Translations under genes and position numbers: made by a program | Notes under the pieces: model-generated | The model's input: only the letters and a program-made list of their open reading frames with translations | Told to the model about the DNA's origin: nothing | Databases searched by the model: none | Assembly (NCBI RefSeq): GCF_965219885.1 | Contig: NZ_CBDCOT010000008.1 | Coordinates: 124,001-188,000 of the forward strand | Length of the DNA: 64,000 nucleotides | From: Curvivirga sp965219885 | GTDB lineage: Bacteria; Pseudomonadota; Alphaproteobacteria; UBA8366; Aestuariispiraceae | Direction: 5' to 3' | Part shown: piece by piece, positions 1-7,889 of the stretch | Position numbering within the stretch: position 1 is the stretch's first letter | How the letters are laid out: each line of letters begins with the position of its first letter

Positions 1-71
1 ACGTCGCAAACAAGGTCATACATATCCTTAGGGGTATGCGCGATAAAATGTTTCTCCTCATGCCTTGGCAT
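1..71 (-). CDS. COQ10/RatA-like START-domain protein (N-terminal fragment)
   Basis: Only the first 23 codons lie in the window; the gene runs off its left edge. The N-terminus MPRHEEKHFIAHTPKDMYDL matches the opening of the COQ10/RatA (polyketide cyclase, START-like) family, which typically begins MPRH.EKR..PYT...LF.LV.DV. Family members bind a polyprenyl quinone or, as RatA, have been linked to ribosome association. A strong ribosome binding site (GAAGGAGG) lies just upstream of the ATG. The gene starts about 33 bp downstream of the lipA stop on the same strand; lipA next to a COQ10-like gene is a common alphaproteobacterial pairing, so co-transcription is likely. The assignment rests on 23 residues plus context. 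Confidence 0.7.
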   Translation of the reverse strand, partial: MPRHEEKHFIAHTPKDMYDLVCD

Positions 72-104
72 AAGGGCCCTCCTTCAATGAAAATGATATA
101 TGAA

Positions 105-1082
105 CTATTTTGAAGATTCCGCTGTTTTTGCAAGCTGTTCATTACGTGCTTTGCGCAACTCTGCAAAATCATCACCGGCCAGATAGCTTGAACGTGTCAA
201 TGGAGATGAGGACACCATCAAAAACCCTTTTGCGCGTGCCATTGTGGCATAATTTTCAAATTCTTCTGGCGTAACAAATTTGTCGATAGCCGCATGTTTA
301 GGAGTTGGTTGTAAATATTGACCGACCGTCAAGAAATCCACATCTGCAGCCCGATAATCATCCATCATTTGTTGGATTTCGATTTTGGTCTCTCCAAGGC
401 CGACCATGATACCAGATTTTGTAAAAATTGATGGATCTAGTTGTTTTACACGATCTAACAAGTTTAAGGATGTATAATAACGTGCGCCAGGACGAATGGT
501 TGGATAGAGGCGCGGCACAGTTTCAAGATTATGATTAAATACATCTGGACGGGCTTCGACAACGATCTCCAATGCACCTTTTTTATCTTTAAAGTCAGGT
601 GTCAGAATTTCAATAGTTGTATTGGGGGCACGTTCTCTAATCGCTTTAATAGTTTCAGCAAAATGCTGTGCGCCACCGTCATCAAGATCATCACGATCAA
701 CAGATGTAACCACCACATGTTCCAGGCCTAATTTCGCGGTTGAATCTGCAACTCGATAAGGTTCAAAAATATCCAAACCGTTTGGTTTACCCGTTGTTAC
801 ATTGCAGAAAGCACAAGCGCGCGTGCAAATCTCGCCCATAATCATAAATGTAGCATGCTTTTTTGCCCAACATTCGCCTATATTTGGGCATGCGGCTTCT
901 TCACAGACGGTGACAAGGTTATTTTCCCGTACCAAAGACGCAGTTTTACGATAATCCTTGCTAACAGGCGCTTTTACCCTGATCCATTCGGGTTTACGCT
1001 GAATAGGATTATCTGGACGGTTTCTTTTTTCGGGATGTCGGTGTTTTGGTTTTTCAACTGGCTTTATTAGACTATCAGACAT
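105..1082 (-). CDS. lipA: Lipoyl synthase LipA
   Basis: Radical SAM enzyme that inserts two sulfur atoms into octanoyl groups on lipoyl domains, here presumably those of PdhB, PdhC and other 2-oxoacid dehydrogenases. The auxiliary iron-sulfur cluster motif is visible as Cys60, Cys65 and Cys71 (CEEAACPNIGEC) and the radical SAM motif as Cys86, Cys90 and Cys93 (CTRACAFC). The conserved C-terminal RSSY stretch (PLTRSSYLAGD) supplies the serine that ligates the auxiliary cluster. Length 325 aa is normal; the first 35 residues are a basic extension common in alphaproteobacteria. The start has AAGGG about 8 nt upstream. A weak promoter-like pair (TTTACT, 17 nt, TATACC) can be read on the minus strand within 1083-1180. 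Confidence 0.97.
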   Translation of the reverse strand: MSDSLIKPVEKPKHRHPEKRNRPDNPIQRKPEWIRVKAPVSKDYRKTASLVRENNLVTVCEEAACPNIGECWAKKHATFMIMGEICTRACAFCNVTTGKPNGLDIFEPYRVADSTAKLGLEHVVVTSVDRDDLDDGGAQHFAETIKAIRERAPNTTIEILTPDFKDKKGALEIVVEARPDVFNHNLETVPRLYPTIRPGARYYTSLNLLDRVKQLDPSIFTKSGIMVGLGETKIEIQQMMDDYRAADVDFLTVGQYLQPTPKHAAIDKFVTPEEFENYATMARAKGFLMVSSSPLTRSSYLAGDDFAELRKARNEQLAKTAESSK

Positions 1083-1199
1083 TTCTGCGCCCTTTACTTT
1101 TTATTGTATGCGAAATCCCCACAACAAAGAAGGTATATCTCCACATGCAGCGTAAGTAAAGTAAACTATAGATATCTAAAGGCTGAGAAAGCTTTAAGC

Positions 1200-1421
1200 T
1201 TAAATCTCTTCAAGCTTAATTTTGTCAAAACCGGTTTTACGTGATTTCAGTGCAGTACTGATATTTTTCAGTAATAACTGTAAATCACCTGCATTATAGT
1301 CTTCGGAATCATTATCCAAAGCCAAATCGGTTTTCACAATTAAGACATGCGTCCACTTATTGTTACTCCACTCCATTTGTTTTTTCGTGGAAATAATATG
1401 AGGAACATCAATTTTCATCAT
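1200..1421 (-). CDS. Small hypothetical protein (73 aa)
   Basis: I do not recognise this ORF. It fills most of the space between lpd and lipA on their strand. The product would be 73 aa, soluble, acidic in the middle (DLALDNDSEDYNAGD) with a lysine-rich tail and no membrane segment. The start is a double ATG with no good ribosome binding site; the frame stays open about 12 codons upstream without a usable start. Favouring a real gene: same strand as its neighbours, mixed amino-acid composition, and no coding on the opposite strand. Against: no family signature and weak translation signals. Confidence 0.4.
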   Translation of the reverse strand: MMKIDVPHIISTKKQMEWSNNKWTHVLIVKTDLALDNDSEDYNAGDLQLLLKNISTALKSRKTGFDKIKLEEI

Positions 1422-1524
1422 GTCGCTATCCCATTCGCGCCAATTCCATTTCTCTATCTATATATTACTATTACTCAATTTACAAAAGATCAAATTTTAT
1501 CTTTGTTTTATTTATATTTTATCT

Positions 1525-1560
1525 TGAAGAGGGGAAATCACCTATAAACTCCCCTCTTCA
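1525..1560 (-). terminator. Hairpin downstream of lpd
   Basis: Perfect 11-bp stem (TGAAGAGGGGA at 1525-1535 with its complement at 1550-1560) around a 14-nt loop, 12 bp after the lpd stop. The minus-strand sequence that follows is A-rich rather than a U-tract, so it may act as a 3'-end stabilising hairpin or a weak terminator of the pdhA-lpd transcript. Confidence 0.5.
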
Positions 1561-1572
1561 CAATAAAATCAA

Positions 1573-2985
1573 TTACATATGCACTACACGATCAAATGCA
1601 TCTAAAACAGATTCATGCATCATTTCTGATAATGTTGGATGCGGAAAGACCGTATGCATCAAATCTTCTTCAGTCGTTTCAAGTGTTTGAGCGATACTAT
1701 AACCTTGAATTAACTCAGTTACTTCCGCGCCAATCATATGTGCACCTAGTAATTCACCTGTCTTGGCATCAAACACTGTCTTGATTAAACCTTCCGGCTC
1801 CCCAAGCGCGATTGCTTTACCATTCCCAATGAATGGAAAACGTCCAACTTTGATATCATAACCGGCCTCTTTGGCTGCATCTTCAGTATAACCAACGGAT
1901 GCCACTTGCGGGTGGCAATATGTACAGCCAGGAATACGCTTTGTGTTTAGTGGGTGAACACCTTTAACGCCTGCGATCTTTTCAACGCAGATCACACCTT
2001 CATGCTCAGCTTTATGGGCAAGCCATGGAGGGCCCGCTAAATCACCAATTGCATAAACGCCTTTTTCTGCTGTTTCTGACCATTGATTAACTTCAACATG
2101 GGTGCGATCAACTTTAATTTTGGTTCCATCAATACCGATATTTTCGACATTACCAACAATACCAACAGCCGAAATCACGCGGTCCACGATGATATCTTCA
2201 GTCTTACCATTTTTCTCAACTGTGACAGTGACGTTATTTGCTGATTTTTTAAAACCTTTGACAGTCGCACCTGTTTTAATCTTCATACCCTGCTTAGTTA
2301 GGGACTTCTCGGCCATCTTTGAGATTTCTTTATCTTCAACAGGCATAATACGGTCCATAACTTCAACAACAGTTACATCAGCGCCTAATGTGTGGAAGAA
2401 ACTTGCGAATTCAATACCAATCGCACCGGATCCCATAACAAGCAAAGACTTTGGCATTTCTTTTGGTACCAACGCGTCTTTATAGGTCCATACAAGCTTT
2501 CCATCTGCTTCAAGGCCCGGCAATTCGCGTGCACGTGCGCCTGTGGCCAAAATTACATTCTTTGCAGTTAACGTATCAAAAACTTTACCGTCTTTCTCAA
2601 CAGTTACTTTGCGCGCACCAGCGACACCGCCTGCAAGCTTACCCCAGCCATCAATCACAGTAACTTTGTTCTTCTTTAGAAGATGTGCAACACCTTGAGA
2701 AAGTTGTTTGGACACTGAGCGACTACGAGCAACGATTTTCTCTAAATCAAAGCCAGCCTTTTCAACGGAAAGGCCATATTCACCCGCATGTCCCATAAAA
2801 CGGAATATCTCTGCAGAACGAAGCAACGCTTTTGTTGGAATACAGCCCCAGTTCAAACAAATACCCCCTAAGTGATTGGCTTCTACGACTGCTGTTTTTA
2901 GGCCTAACTGGGCCGCACGGATCGCTGTTACATATCCACCTGGACCAGCACCCACAATTACGACGTCAAAATTTTGATCTGCCAT
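1573..2985 (-). CDS. lpd: Dihydrolipoyl dehydrogenase (E3 of pyruvate dehydrogenase)
   Basis: FAD-dependent pyridine nucleotide-disulfide oxidoreductase that reoxidises dihydrolipoyl groups with NAD+. FAD-binding GAGPGG is at residues 12-17, the redox-active disulfide is Cys43/Cys48 (CLNWGCIPTK), the NAD-binding motif is MGSGAIGIEFA mid-protein, and the C-terminal catalytic dyad is His449/Glu454 (HPTLSE). The ATG at 2985 is chosen because AGGAG lies 8 nt before it; an in-frame start 8 codons upstream is less likely. The product is 470 aa, normal for the family. It is the last gene of the PDH operon, following a cupin gene, so it is probably the dedicated E3 of this complex; a second lpd elsewhere for 2-oxoglutarate dehydrogenase would be usual. 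Confidence 0.97.
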   Translation of the reverse strand: MADQNFDVVIVGAGPGGYVTAIRAAQLGLKTAVVEANHLGGICLNWGCIPTKALLRSAEIFRFMGHAGEYGLSVEKAGFDLEKIVARSRSVSKQLSQGVAHLLKKNKVTVIDGWGKLAGGVAGARKVTVEKDGKVFDTLTAKNVILATGARARELPGLEADGKLVWTYKDALVPKEMPKSLLVMGSGAIGIEFASFFHTLGADVTVVEVMDRIMPVEDKEISKMAEKSLTKQGMKIKTGATVKGFKKSANNVTVTVEKNGKTEDIIVDRVISAVGIVGNVENIGIDGTKIKVDRTHVEVNQWSETAEKGVYAIGDLAGPPWLAHKAEHEGVICVEKIAGVKGVHPLNTKRIPGCTYCHPQVASVGYTEDAAKEAGYDIKVGRFPFIGNGKAIALGEPEGLIKTVFDAKTGELLGAHMIGAEVTELIQGYSIAQTLETTEEDLMHTVFPHPTLSEMMHESVLDAFDRVVHM

Positions 2986-3018
2986 TTTTTCATCTCCTGA
3001 TAGAGGCAAGGCATTGCC

Positions 3019-3384
3019 TTAAATGTCTTCTACAGCATTGGTGAGGTCGCTTTGTTCTGCATCACCTGTGTTAACTACGCCAGATTTCTCTAGTAATAGA
3101 ACAGAACATTCAGATTTTGCGATTGGACAATGCAACACCCCTTTCGGGATCACATGTAATTCACCAGCTTTAAGAGTTACATCTTCACGATCCTGATATT
3201 GAATGGTCATCTCGCCATCAACCACCAGAAACAATTCGTCTTCATCGTCATGTTTATGCCAGGTGAACTCCCCTTCAATTTTGACAATCTTCACGTCAAA
3301 ATCATTGACCTGCGCAATACGCTTCGGTGACCAATGATCAGCGAATTGTGCCAGCTTACCTTGAAGAGAAATTGCACCAGACAT
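3019..3384 (-). CDS. Cupin domain protein in the PDH operon
   Basis: 121-aa single-domain cupin of unknown function. Cupin motif 1 is seen as WHKHDDEDELFLVVDGE (two His and two acidic residues placed like metal ligands, then the DG turn). Motif 2 is the region around VIPKGVLHCPIA, with its His in the metal-ligand position. The tail SGVVNTGD resembles a conserved stretch in small mannose-6-phosphate-isomerase-like cupins. It lies 13 bp after pdhC and about 33 bp before lpd on the same strand, so it should be co-transcribed with the complex. Its start has only a weak ribosome binding site, which suggests translational coupling to pdhC. The substrate cannot be read from sequence; the family includes enzymes, metal sensors and binding proteins. 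Confidence 0.85.
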   Translation of the reverse strand: MSGAISLQGKLAQFADHWSPKRIAQVNDFDVKIVKIEGEFTWHKHDDEDELFLVVDGEMTIQYQDREDVTLKAGELHVIPKGVLHCPIAKSECSVLLLEKSGVVNTGDAEQSDLTNAVEDI

Positions 3385-3397
3385 TATATATTACCGC

Positions 3398-4681
3398 TTA
3401 AAGCATCATACCCATCGGTGTTTCGATGAGGGATTTGAAGACTTTCAAATATTCAGCACCTACAGCGCCATCAACTGCACGATGATCTACAGATAAGGTT
3501 GCTGTCATCACTGTACCAATTGTCAATTCACCATCTTTAACGATTGGTTGTTGCTTACCAGCACCAATTGCCAAGATACACGCCTGCGGCGGATTAATAA
3601 CGGCTTGGAAGTTATCAATACCAAACATACCCAGATTGGAAATAGAGAATGTTCCACCTTGGAATTCTTCTGGCATCAATCTGCCTTCGCGGGCTTTGCT
3701 TGCAAGTTCTTTCATATCGCTAGAGATTTTCTCTAGTCCAATATTTCCTGCATCACGAATAACTGGTGTAATCAGACCACCATCAATCGCAACAGCAACA
3801 GAGATATCAGCTTGCTTATAAAGTTTTAACCCTTCATCAGACCATGACGCGTTTGCCGCAGGCACTTTACGAAGTGCAACAGCCGCAGCTTTAATCACAA
3901 TATCGTTTACAGATAACTTGAATTTGCCATCAGCCTGATCGTTTAATTCTTTACGCAAAGCAAGAAGTTTATCGATTTCACAATCGACAGAAAGATAGAA
4001 ATGAGGAACATTCTGCTTGGATTCCGTCAAACGACGCGCAATTGTTTTACGCATGCTGTTCATGGATACCAATTCAAATTCCGGCTCAAACGGATTGTCT
4101 GTAGACACAGGTGCCGGAGCCGATTTAGTCGCCGTAGCCGCAGGTGCTTCAGCACCCGCTTTTGCAGAACCGGAAGCCAAGGCTGTTTCTACATCAGCTT
4201 TTACAATACGGCCATGTGGACCAGAACCTGAAATTTTTGACAGATCCAACCCCTCTTGAGATGCAATACGTTTTGCTAATGGTGATGCGAAGATGCGGTC
4301 GCCACTACTTGTTGTAGACACAACGGTAGCTGGTGCCGCACTTGGTGGAACTGCAGCTGACTGTGTTTCTTCCGCGGGTACTGCAGCTGGTGCAGATACA
4401 CTACCACCGGTTACACCTTCAGCAGCTGACATATCTTCATCTTCCTCGACAAGAACAGCGATAAGTTCATTTACGGGAACGCCCTCCGTCCCAGCGTCAA
4501 CAAGCAGCTTTGCAACAGTACCTTCATCAACAGCTTCAACTTCCATTGTCGCTTTGTCTGTCTCAATCTCGGCAATCACATCCCCCGCAGAAACTTCGTC
4601 TCCAACCTTCACAAGCCAGTTGGCTAATGTGCCTTCGGTCATTGTTGGTGAAAGTGCAGGCATTAGAACCTTAATCGGCAT
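3398..4681 (-). CDS. pdhC: Dihydrolipoyllysine acetyltransferase (E2 of PDH)
   Basis: Core acyltransferase of pyruvate dehydrogenase: it receives the acetyl group on its lipoyl arm and passes it to CoA. Domain order: lipoyl domain (about 1-76, lipoylated Lys43 in ETDKATMEVEA), Ala/Pro-rich linker, peripheral subunit-binding domain (131-166, FASPLAKRIASQEG onward), second Ala/Pro linker, catalytic domain from about residue 200. The active site is DHRAVDG with His400 and Asp404. A single lipoyl domain at 427 aa is the usual alphaproteobacterial form. It follows pdhB by 22 bp. Confidence 0.97.
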   Translation of the reverse strand: MPIKVLMPALSPTMTEGTLANWLVKVGDEVSAGDVIAEIETDKATMEVEAVDEGTVAKLLVDAGTEGVPVNELIAVLVEEDEDMSAAEGVTGGSVSAPAAVPAEETQSAAVPPSAAPATVVSTTSSGDRIFASPLAKRIASQEGLDLSKISGSGPHGRIVKADVETALASGSAKAGAEAPAATATKSAPAPVSTDNPFEPEFELVSMNSMRKTIARRLTESKQNVPHFYLSVDCEIDKLLALRKELNDQADGKFKLSVNDIVIKAAAVALRKVPAANASWSDEGLKLYKQADISVAVAIDGGLITPVIRDAGNIGLEKISSDMKELASKAREGRLMPEEFQGGTFSISNLGMFGIDNFQAVINPPQACILAIGAGKQQPIVKDGELTIGTVMTATLSVDHRAVDGAVGAEYLKVFKSLIETPMGMML

Positions 4682-4703
4682 GATAATTCTCCTTCTTCAC
4701 CAA

Positions 4704-6074
4704 TTATTTATAACAAACAGCTTTGGCTGCTTCGACGATTTCTTCCGGTTGCGGTAATGCGAGTTTTTCAAGATTAGCCGCATAAGGTAGTGGAACATCT
4801 TTACCTGTTACACGTGTTACAGGTGCGTCTAACCAATCAAATGCTTGTTCCATCATTGTCGCTGCTAATTCCGCACCCATACCAAATGTTGGCCAACCTT
4901 CTTCAACACTTACCAAACGATTTGTCTTTTTAACGGAATTTACAATTGTTGCTGTGTCCAATGGGCGAATTGTACGCAAGTCAATAACTTCTGCGCTAAT
5001 CCCCTGCTCTGCCAAAGCGTCAGCAGCTTGAAGAGCTTTACCAACCATGATTGAGAAAGCGGTAATTGTCACATCTGTACCAGAGCGAACAACTTTTGCC
5101 TTACCAATTGGCACAGTCCAGTCTTCGCTATCAGGAACATCGTCGAAACTTACGCCATACATCAACTCATTTTCCAAGAAAACAATTGGGTTTGGATCAC
5201 GAATAGCAGATTTCAACAAGCCTTTAGCGTCAGCAGCACTATATGGTGCAACGACTTTAAGACCAGGTACACTACCATACCAGGCAGCATAGCATTGCGA
5301 ATGTTGCGCGCCCACACGTGACGCAGCACCGTTGGCACCACGGAACACCATTGGTGCCCCCATCTGACCACCAGACATATATAATGTCTTCGCAGCGGAG
5401 TTGATAATATGGTCCATTGCCTGCATCGCGAAGTTGAATGTCATAAATTCAACAATTGGCTTTAGTCCCATATAAGCTGCGCCTGTACCAACACCTGCAA
5501 AACCAATCTCGGTAATTGGTGTATCTATCACACGCTTGGCTCCAAACTCATCCAATAAGCCTTGGGATACTTTATAAGCGCCTTGATATTCAGCAACTTC
5601 TTCCCCCATGAGGAAGACACCTTCATCATTACGCATTTCTTCTGCCATAGCATCACGAAGTGCTTCACGAACGGTCAATGTTTTAACAGGGCCATCCCAT
5701 TCTTTTTCCGCTTCAACAATTTCAACTGTAGGTGCTGATGTTGCCGCTGGTGCAGATGCTGTTTCCTCAACAGCTGGCGCGGTGGATGGTGCAACAGATG
5801 TTGATGCTGCATCAATTGCCGATGCATCTTCACCGTCTTCCAGCAAAATTGCGATTGGTGTATTTACAGCAACTTCCTCAGAGCCTTCTGCGATAAGGAT
5901 TTTCCCCATAACGCCTTCATCAACAGCTTCAACTTCCATAGTTGCTTTATCTGTTTCGATTTCAGCGATCACGTCACCTGCATTGACTTCATCACCTTCT
6001 TTGACCAGCCATTTAGCCAAAGTACCCTCTGTCATAGTCGGCGAAAGCGCCGGCATAAGAATTTGAACTGTCAT
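4704..6074 (-). CDS. pdhB: Pyruvate dehydrogenase E1 beta subunit with N-terminal lipoyl domain
   Basis: Beta chain of the heterotetrameric, thiamine diphosphate-dependent E1. Residues 1-76 form a lipoyl domain (Lys43 in ETDKATMEVEA), joined by an Ala/Ser/Thr-rich linker (about 85-125) to a full transketolase-like E1 beta domain (from TVREALRDAMAEEMRNDE onward) with the C-terminal transketolase domain. At 456 aa it is about 130 aa longer than an E1 beta without the lipoyl extension. The extra lipoyl domain is a known feature of alphaproteobacterial PdhB. Over the first 54 residues it matches the PdhC lipoyl domain at about 47 positions. It sits between pdhA (23 bp) and pdhC (22 bp). Confidence 0.97.
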   Translation of the reverse strand: MTVQILMPALSPTMTEGTLAKWLVKEGDEVNAGDVIAEIETDKATMEVEAVDEGVMGKILIAEGSEEVAVNTPIAILLEDGEDASAIDAASTSVAPSTAPAVEETASAPAATSAPTVEIVEAEKEWDGPVKTLTVREALRDAMAEEMRNDEGVFLMGEEVAEYQGAYKVSQGLLDEFGAKRVIDTPITEIGFAGVGTGAAYMGLKPIVEFMTFNFAMQAMDHIINSAAKTLYMSGGQMGAPMVFRGANGAASRVGAQHSQCYAAWYGSVPGLKVVAPYSAADAKGLLKSAIRDPNPIVFLENELMYGVSFDDVPDSEDWTVPIGKAKVVRSGTDVTITAFSIMVGKALQAADALAEQGISAEVIDLRTIRPLDTATIVNSVKKTNRLVSVEEGWPTFGMGAELAATMMEQAFDWLDAPVTRVTGKDVPLPYAANLEKLALPQPEEIVEAAKAVCYK

Positions 6075-6097
6075 AATCTAGATCCTTATCTTTGCGC

Positions 6098-7126
6098 TTA
6101 AGCGTCTACCAAAATATCTGTCCATAGCTCGGATGCTTCCGGCTCTGGGCTTGTTTGTGCGAAATCTGCAGAATCGGAAACGATTGCTTTTACTTCTTTA
6201 TCAATCACCTTCAACTCGTCTTCAGACATATGACCACCTGTAAGGATCATTTCACGCACATGTTCGATAGGATCACTTTGGCTTTTCACCTTAGTCACCT
6301 CTTCTTTCGAACGATATTTTGCAGGATCTGACATGGAATGGCCGCGATAACGATATGTATTCATTTCAAGAATGATTGGGCCTTTACCGGCGCGACAATG
6401 CGCAACAGCTTTTTGCCCTGCTTCACGTACTTCTTCTACCTTCATACCATCAACGGAAATCCCGGGAATACCATACGCCTTACCACGGTTATGGAGATCA
6501 GCACCGCTGGCAGAAGAACGTTCAACCGATGTCCCCATACCGTATTTATTATTTTCAATGATATAAATCACGGGAAGTTTCCATAGAGCTGCCATATTAA
6601 AGGCTTCGTAGACCTGACCTTGGTTAACCGCGCCGTCCCCCATATAAGCAAGACATACATTATCTGTCTCGTTATATTTCATGGCGAATGCGATACCTGT
6701 TCCTAGTGGAATTTGTGCTCCTACGATACCATGGCCTCCATAGAAGTTCTTTTCTTTGGAGAACATATGCATGGAGCCACCCTTACCTTTTGAATAGCCA
6801 CCTTCTCGTCCGGTAAGTTCTGCCATCACCCCGCGTGCATCCATACCACATGCAAGCATATGACCGTGATCACGATAACTTGTGATAACAGCGTCATCCG
6901 GTGTGATACAGGATTGCATTCCTGTTACCACAGCTTCCTGACCAATATATAAGTGACAAAAACCACCGATTAGGCCCATACCATATAATTGACCGGCTTT
7001 TTCTTCAAAGCGGCGAATTAAAAGCATCTCGCGATAATCAGATTTTAGTTGTTCAGGATCTACATTCGCACCTTTCGCAGCAGAACTGCGTGCAGGTTTG
7101 CGCTTGGCAGCGGCTTTTTTGACCAT
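6098..7126 (-). CDS. pdhA: Pyruvate dehydrogenase E1 alpha subunit
   Basis: Alpha chain of E1, which decarboxylates pyruvate and reductively acetylates lipoyl groups. The thiamine diphosphate motif is clear: GDGAVNQGQVYEAFNMAA running to the terminal ENN (IYIIENN). The phosphorylation-loop region YRGHSMSDPAKYR, typical of this subunit, is also present. The ATG at 7126 is preferred (AAAGGGAA about 8 nt upstream) over one 12 codons earlier; the protein then starts with a lysine/alanine-rich tail (MVKKAAAKRKPARSSAAKG) as in many alphaproteobacterial homologues and has 342 aa. It is the first gene of the PDH operon, with a promoter-like sequence about 75 bp upstream. Confidence 0.96.
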   Translation of the reverse strand: MVKKAAAKRKPARSSAAKGANVDPEQLKSDYREMLLIRRFEEKAGQLYGMGLIGGFCHLYIGQEAVVTGMQSCITPDDAVITSYRDHGHMLACGMDARGVMAELTGREGGYSKGKGGSMHMFSKEKNFYGGHGIVGAQIPLGTGIAFAMKYNETDNVCLAYMGDGAVNQGQVYEAFNMAALWKLPVIYIIENNKYGMGTSVERSSASGADLHNRGKAYGIPGISVDGMKVEEVREAGQKAVAHCRAGKGPIILEMNTYRYRGHSMSDPAKYRSKEEVTKVKSQSDPIEHVREMILTGGHMSEDELKVIDKEVKAIVSDSADFAQTSPEPEASELWTDILVDA

Positions 7127-7201
7127 GATGTTTTCCCTTTGATGGTTCTGACTATTTTGCATTTTTAACTACAAATTTAGCCTTCTTATTTCTGCTTTAG
7201 T

Positions 7202-7229
7202 GTTAAACCGAAACATGCTTTCATGTCAA
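7202..7229 (-). promoter_or_regulatory. Candidate sigma-70 promoter of the PDH operon
   Basis: Read on the minus strand: perfect -35 TTGACA (7224-7229), 16-nt spacer, then -10 TTTAAC (7202-7207, 4 of 6 consensus). It lies about 75 bp upstream of the pdhA ATG in otherwise AT-rich DNA and downstream of a long inverted repeat, which would allow control by a repressor or activator. Confidence 0.55.
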
Positions 7230-7261
7230 TGGTCATTAAATTATTGAAAAATAACAATATT

Positions 7262-7294
7262 ATTGATATTAACTATAAAATGGTTAATATCAAT
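7262..7294. repeat. 12-9-12 bp perfect inverted repeat upstream of the PDH promoter
   Basis: ATTGATATTAAC (7262-7273) and its exact complement GTTAATATCAAT (7283-7294) flank a 9-nt spacer. The repeat ends about 32 bp upstream of the candidate -35 box of pdhA. It lacks a T-tract and follows the ftsB terminator region, so an operator or upstream activator site is more likely than a terminator. It lies in the one gene-free stretch over 300 bases (7127-7431); nothing else is recognisable there apart from the promoter and the ftsB terminator. Confidence 0.7.
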
Positions 7295-7368
7295 TTTTGG
7301 ATAATTTTATATTCTTATTTAAAAACAATCATATAACGAGAATTGAGAAAGAATTATTAAATTGAAAT

Positions 7369-7399
7369 ATAAAAAAAGCTGACAAAAAAATTGCCAGCT
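7369..7399 (-). terminator. Intrinsic terminator after ftsB
   Basis: Minus strand: 9-bp stem AGCTGGCAA/TTGTCAGCT (one G-T pair) with a T-rich loop, followed by seven Ts and AT. It lies 33 bp downstream of the ftsB stop. This is a textbook Rho-independent terminator separating ftsB from the PDH operon. Confidence 0.88.
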
Positions 7400-7431
7400 C
7401 AAAACAAGATAAGCGATATATTAATACATTT

Positions 7432-7746
7432 CTATCGGTCGATAATAATCACATCATTTGGATTAGCATAGTTTAGGGTATAGCGTGCTTGTTCTTCAAG
7501 CATATCGCGATCCAAACTTTTTGGATGTAATAAAGAAACACGATGTTCTAGATCTTCACGTGTTGTTTGCAGCTTCTCTAACTTCAATTCGGTACGAGAC
7601 ACCTCAGCTGCAATACGCATATAGGACATTACACCACGATCACCTTGCACAGAGTGATATACAAAATACCCAATAAGCCCGATACCGACTACCGGAAAGA
7701 TAATCTGGCGGGAGCGATGTTTGATTTCACGCACTAAAATGGACAT
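7432..7746 (-). CDS. ftsB: Septum formation initiator FtsB/DivIC-like
   Basis: Small bitopic division protein: a short basic cytoplasmic tail, one membrane segment (about 15-32, IIFPVVGIGLIGYFVYHSV), then a periplasmic coiled coil (about 38-72) with heptad-spaced Leu/Val. This is the layout of FtsB, which with FtsL and FtsQ regulates septal wall synthesis. The 104-aa length fits. It lies downstream of eno and upstream of pdhA, the usual alphaproteobacterial place for ftsB. It is set apart by terminators on both sides, so it likely has its own promoter within 7747-7830. Confidence 0.9.
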   Translation of the reverse strand: MSILVREIKHRSRQIIFPVVGIGLIGYFVYHSVQGDRGVMSYMRIAAEVSRTELKLEKLQTTREDLEHRVSLLHPKSLDRDMLEEQARYTLNYANPNDVIIIDR

Positions 7747-7827
7747 TTTTTACCCTGTTCTTAATTGATGACGCTATCATAAGGGTGTTCGTTTTATTTG
7801 TGAATCCTAAAACAGGACTTTTTTCCC

Positions 7828-7860
7828 AAAAAATAAGGGCGTTGCAAATATACAACGCCC
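7828..7860 (-). terminator. Intrinsic terminator after eno
   Basis: Minus strand: GGGCGTTG (7853-7860) pairs with CAACGCCC (7837-7844) around an 8-nt loop, followed by TTATTTTTT. It lies 29 bp past the eno stop. Confidence 0.9.
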
Positions 7861-7889
7861 TCACCTACTATACTTTATTTACAACTGAT

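Noticed and set aside
4293..4757. 154-aa plus-strand ORF rich in Ser/Thr/Ala
   Set aside because: It is antisense to the Ala/Pro linker and lipoyl domain of pdhC; the composition mirrors that low-complexity coding and there is no start signal.
5608..6066. 152-aa plus-strand ORF
   Set aside because: Antisense shadow of the lipoyl domain and linker of pdhB, closely resembling the shadow in pdhC because the parent domains are alike.
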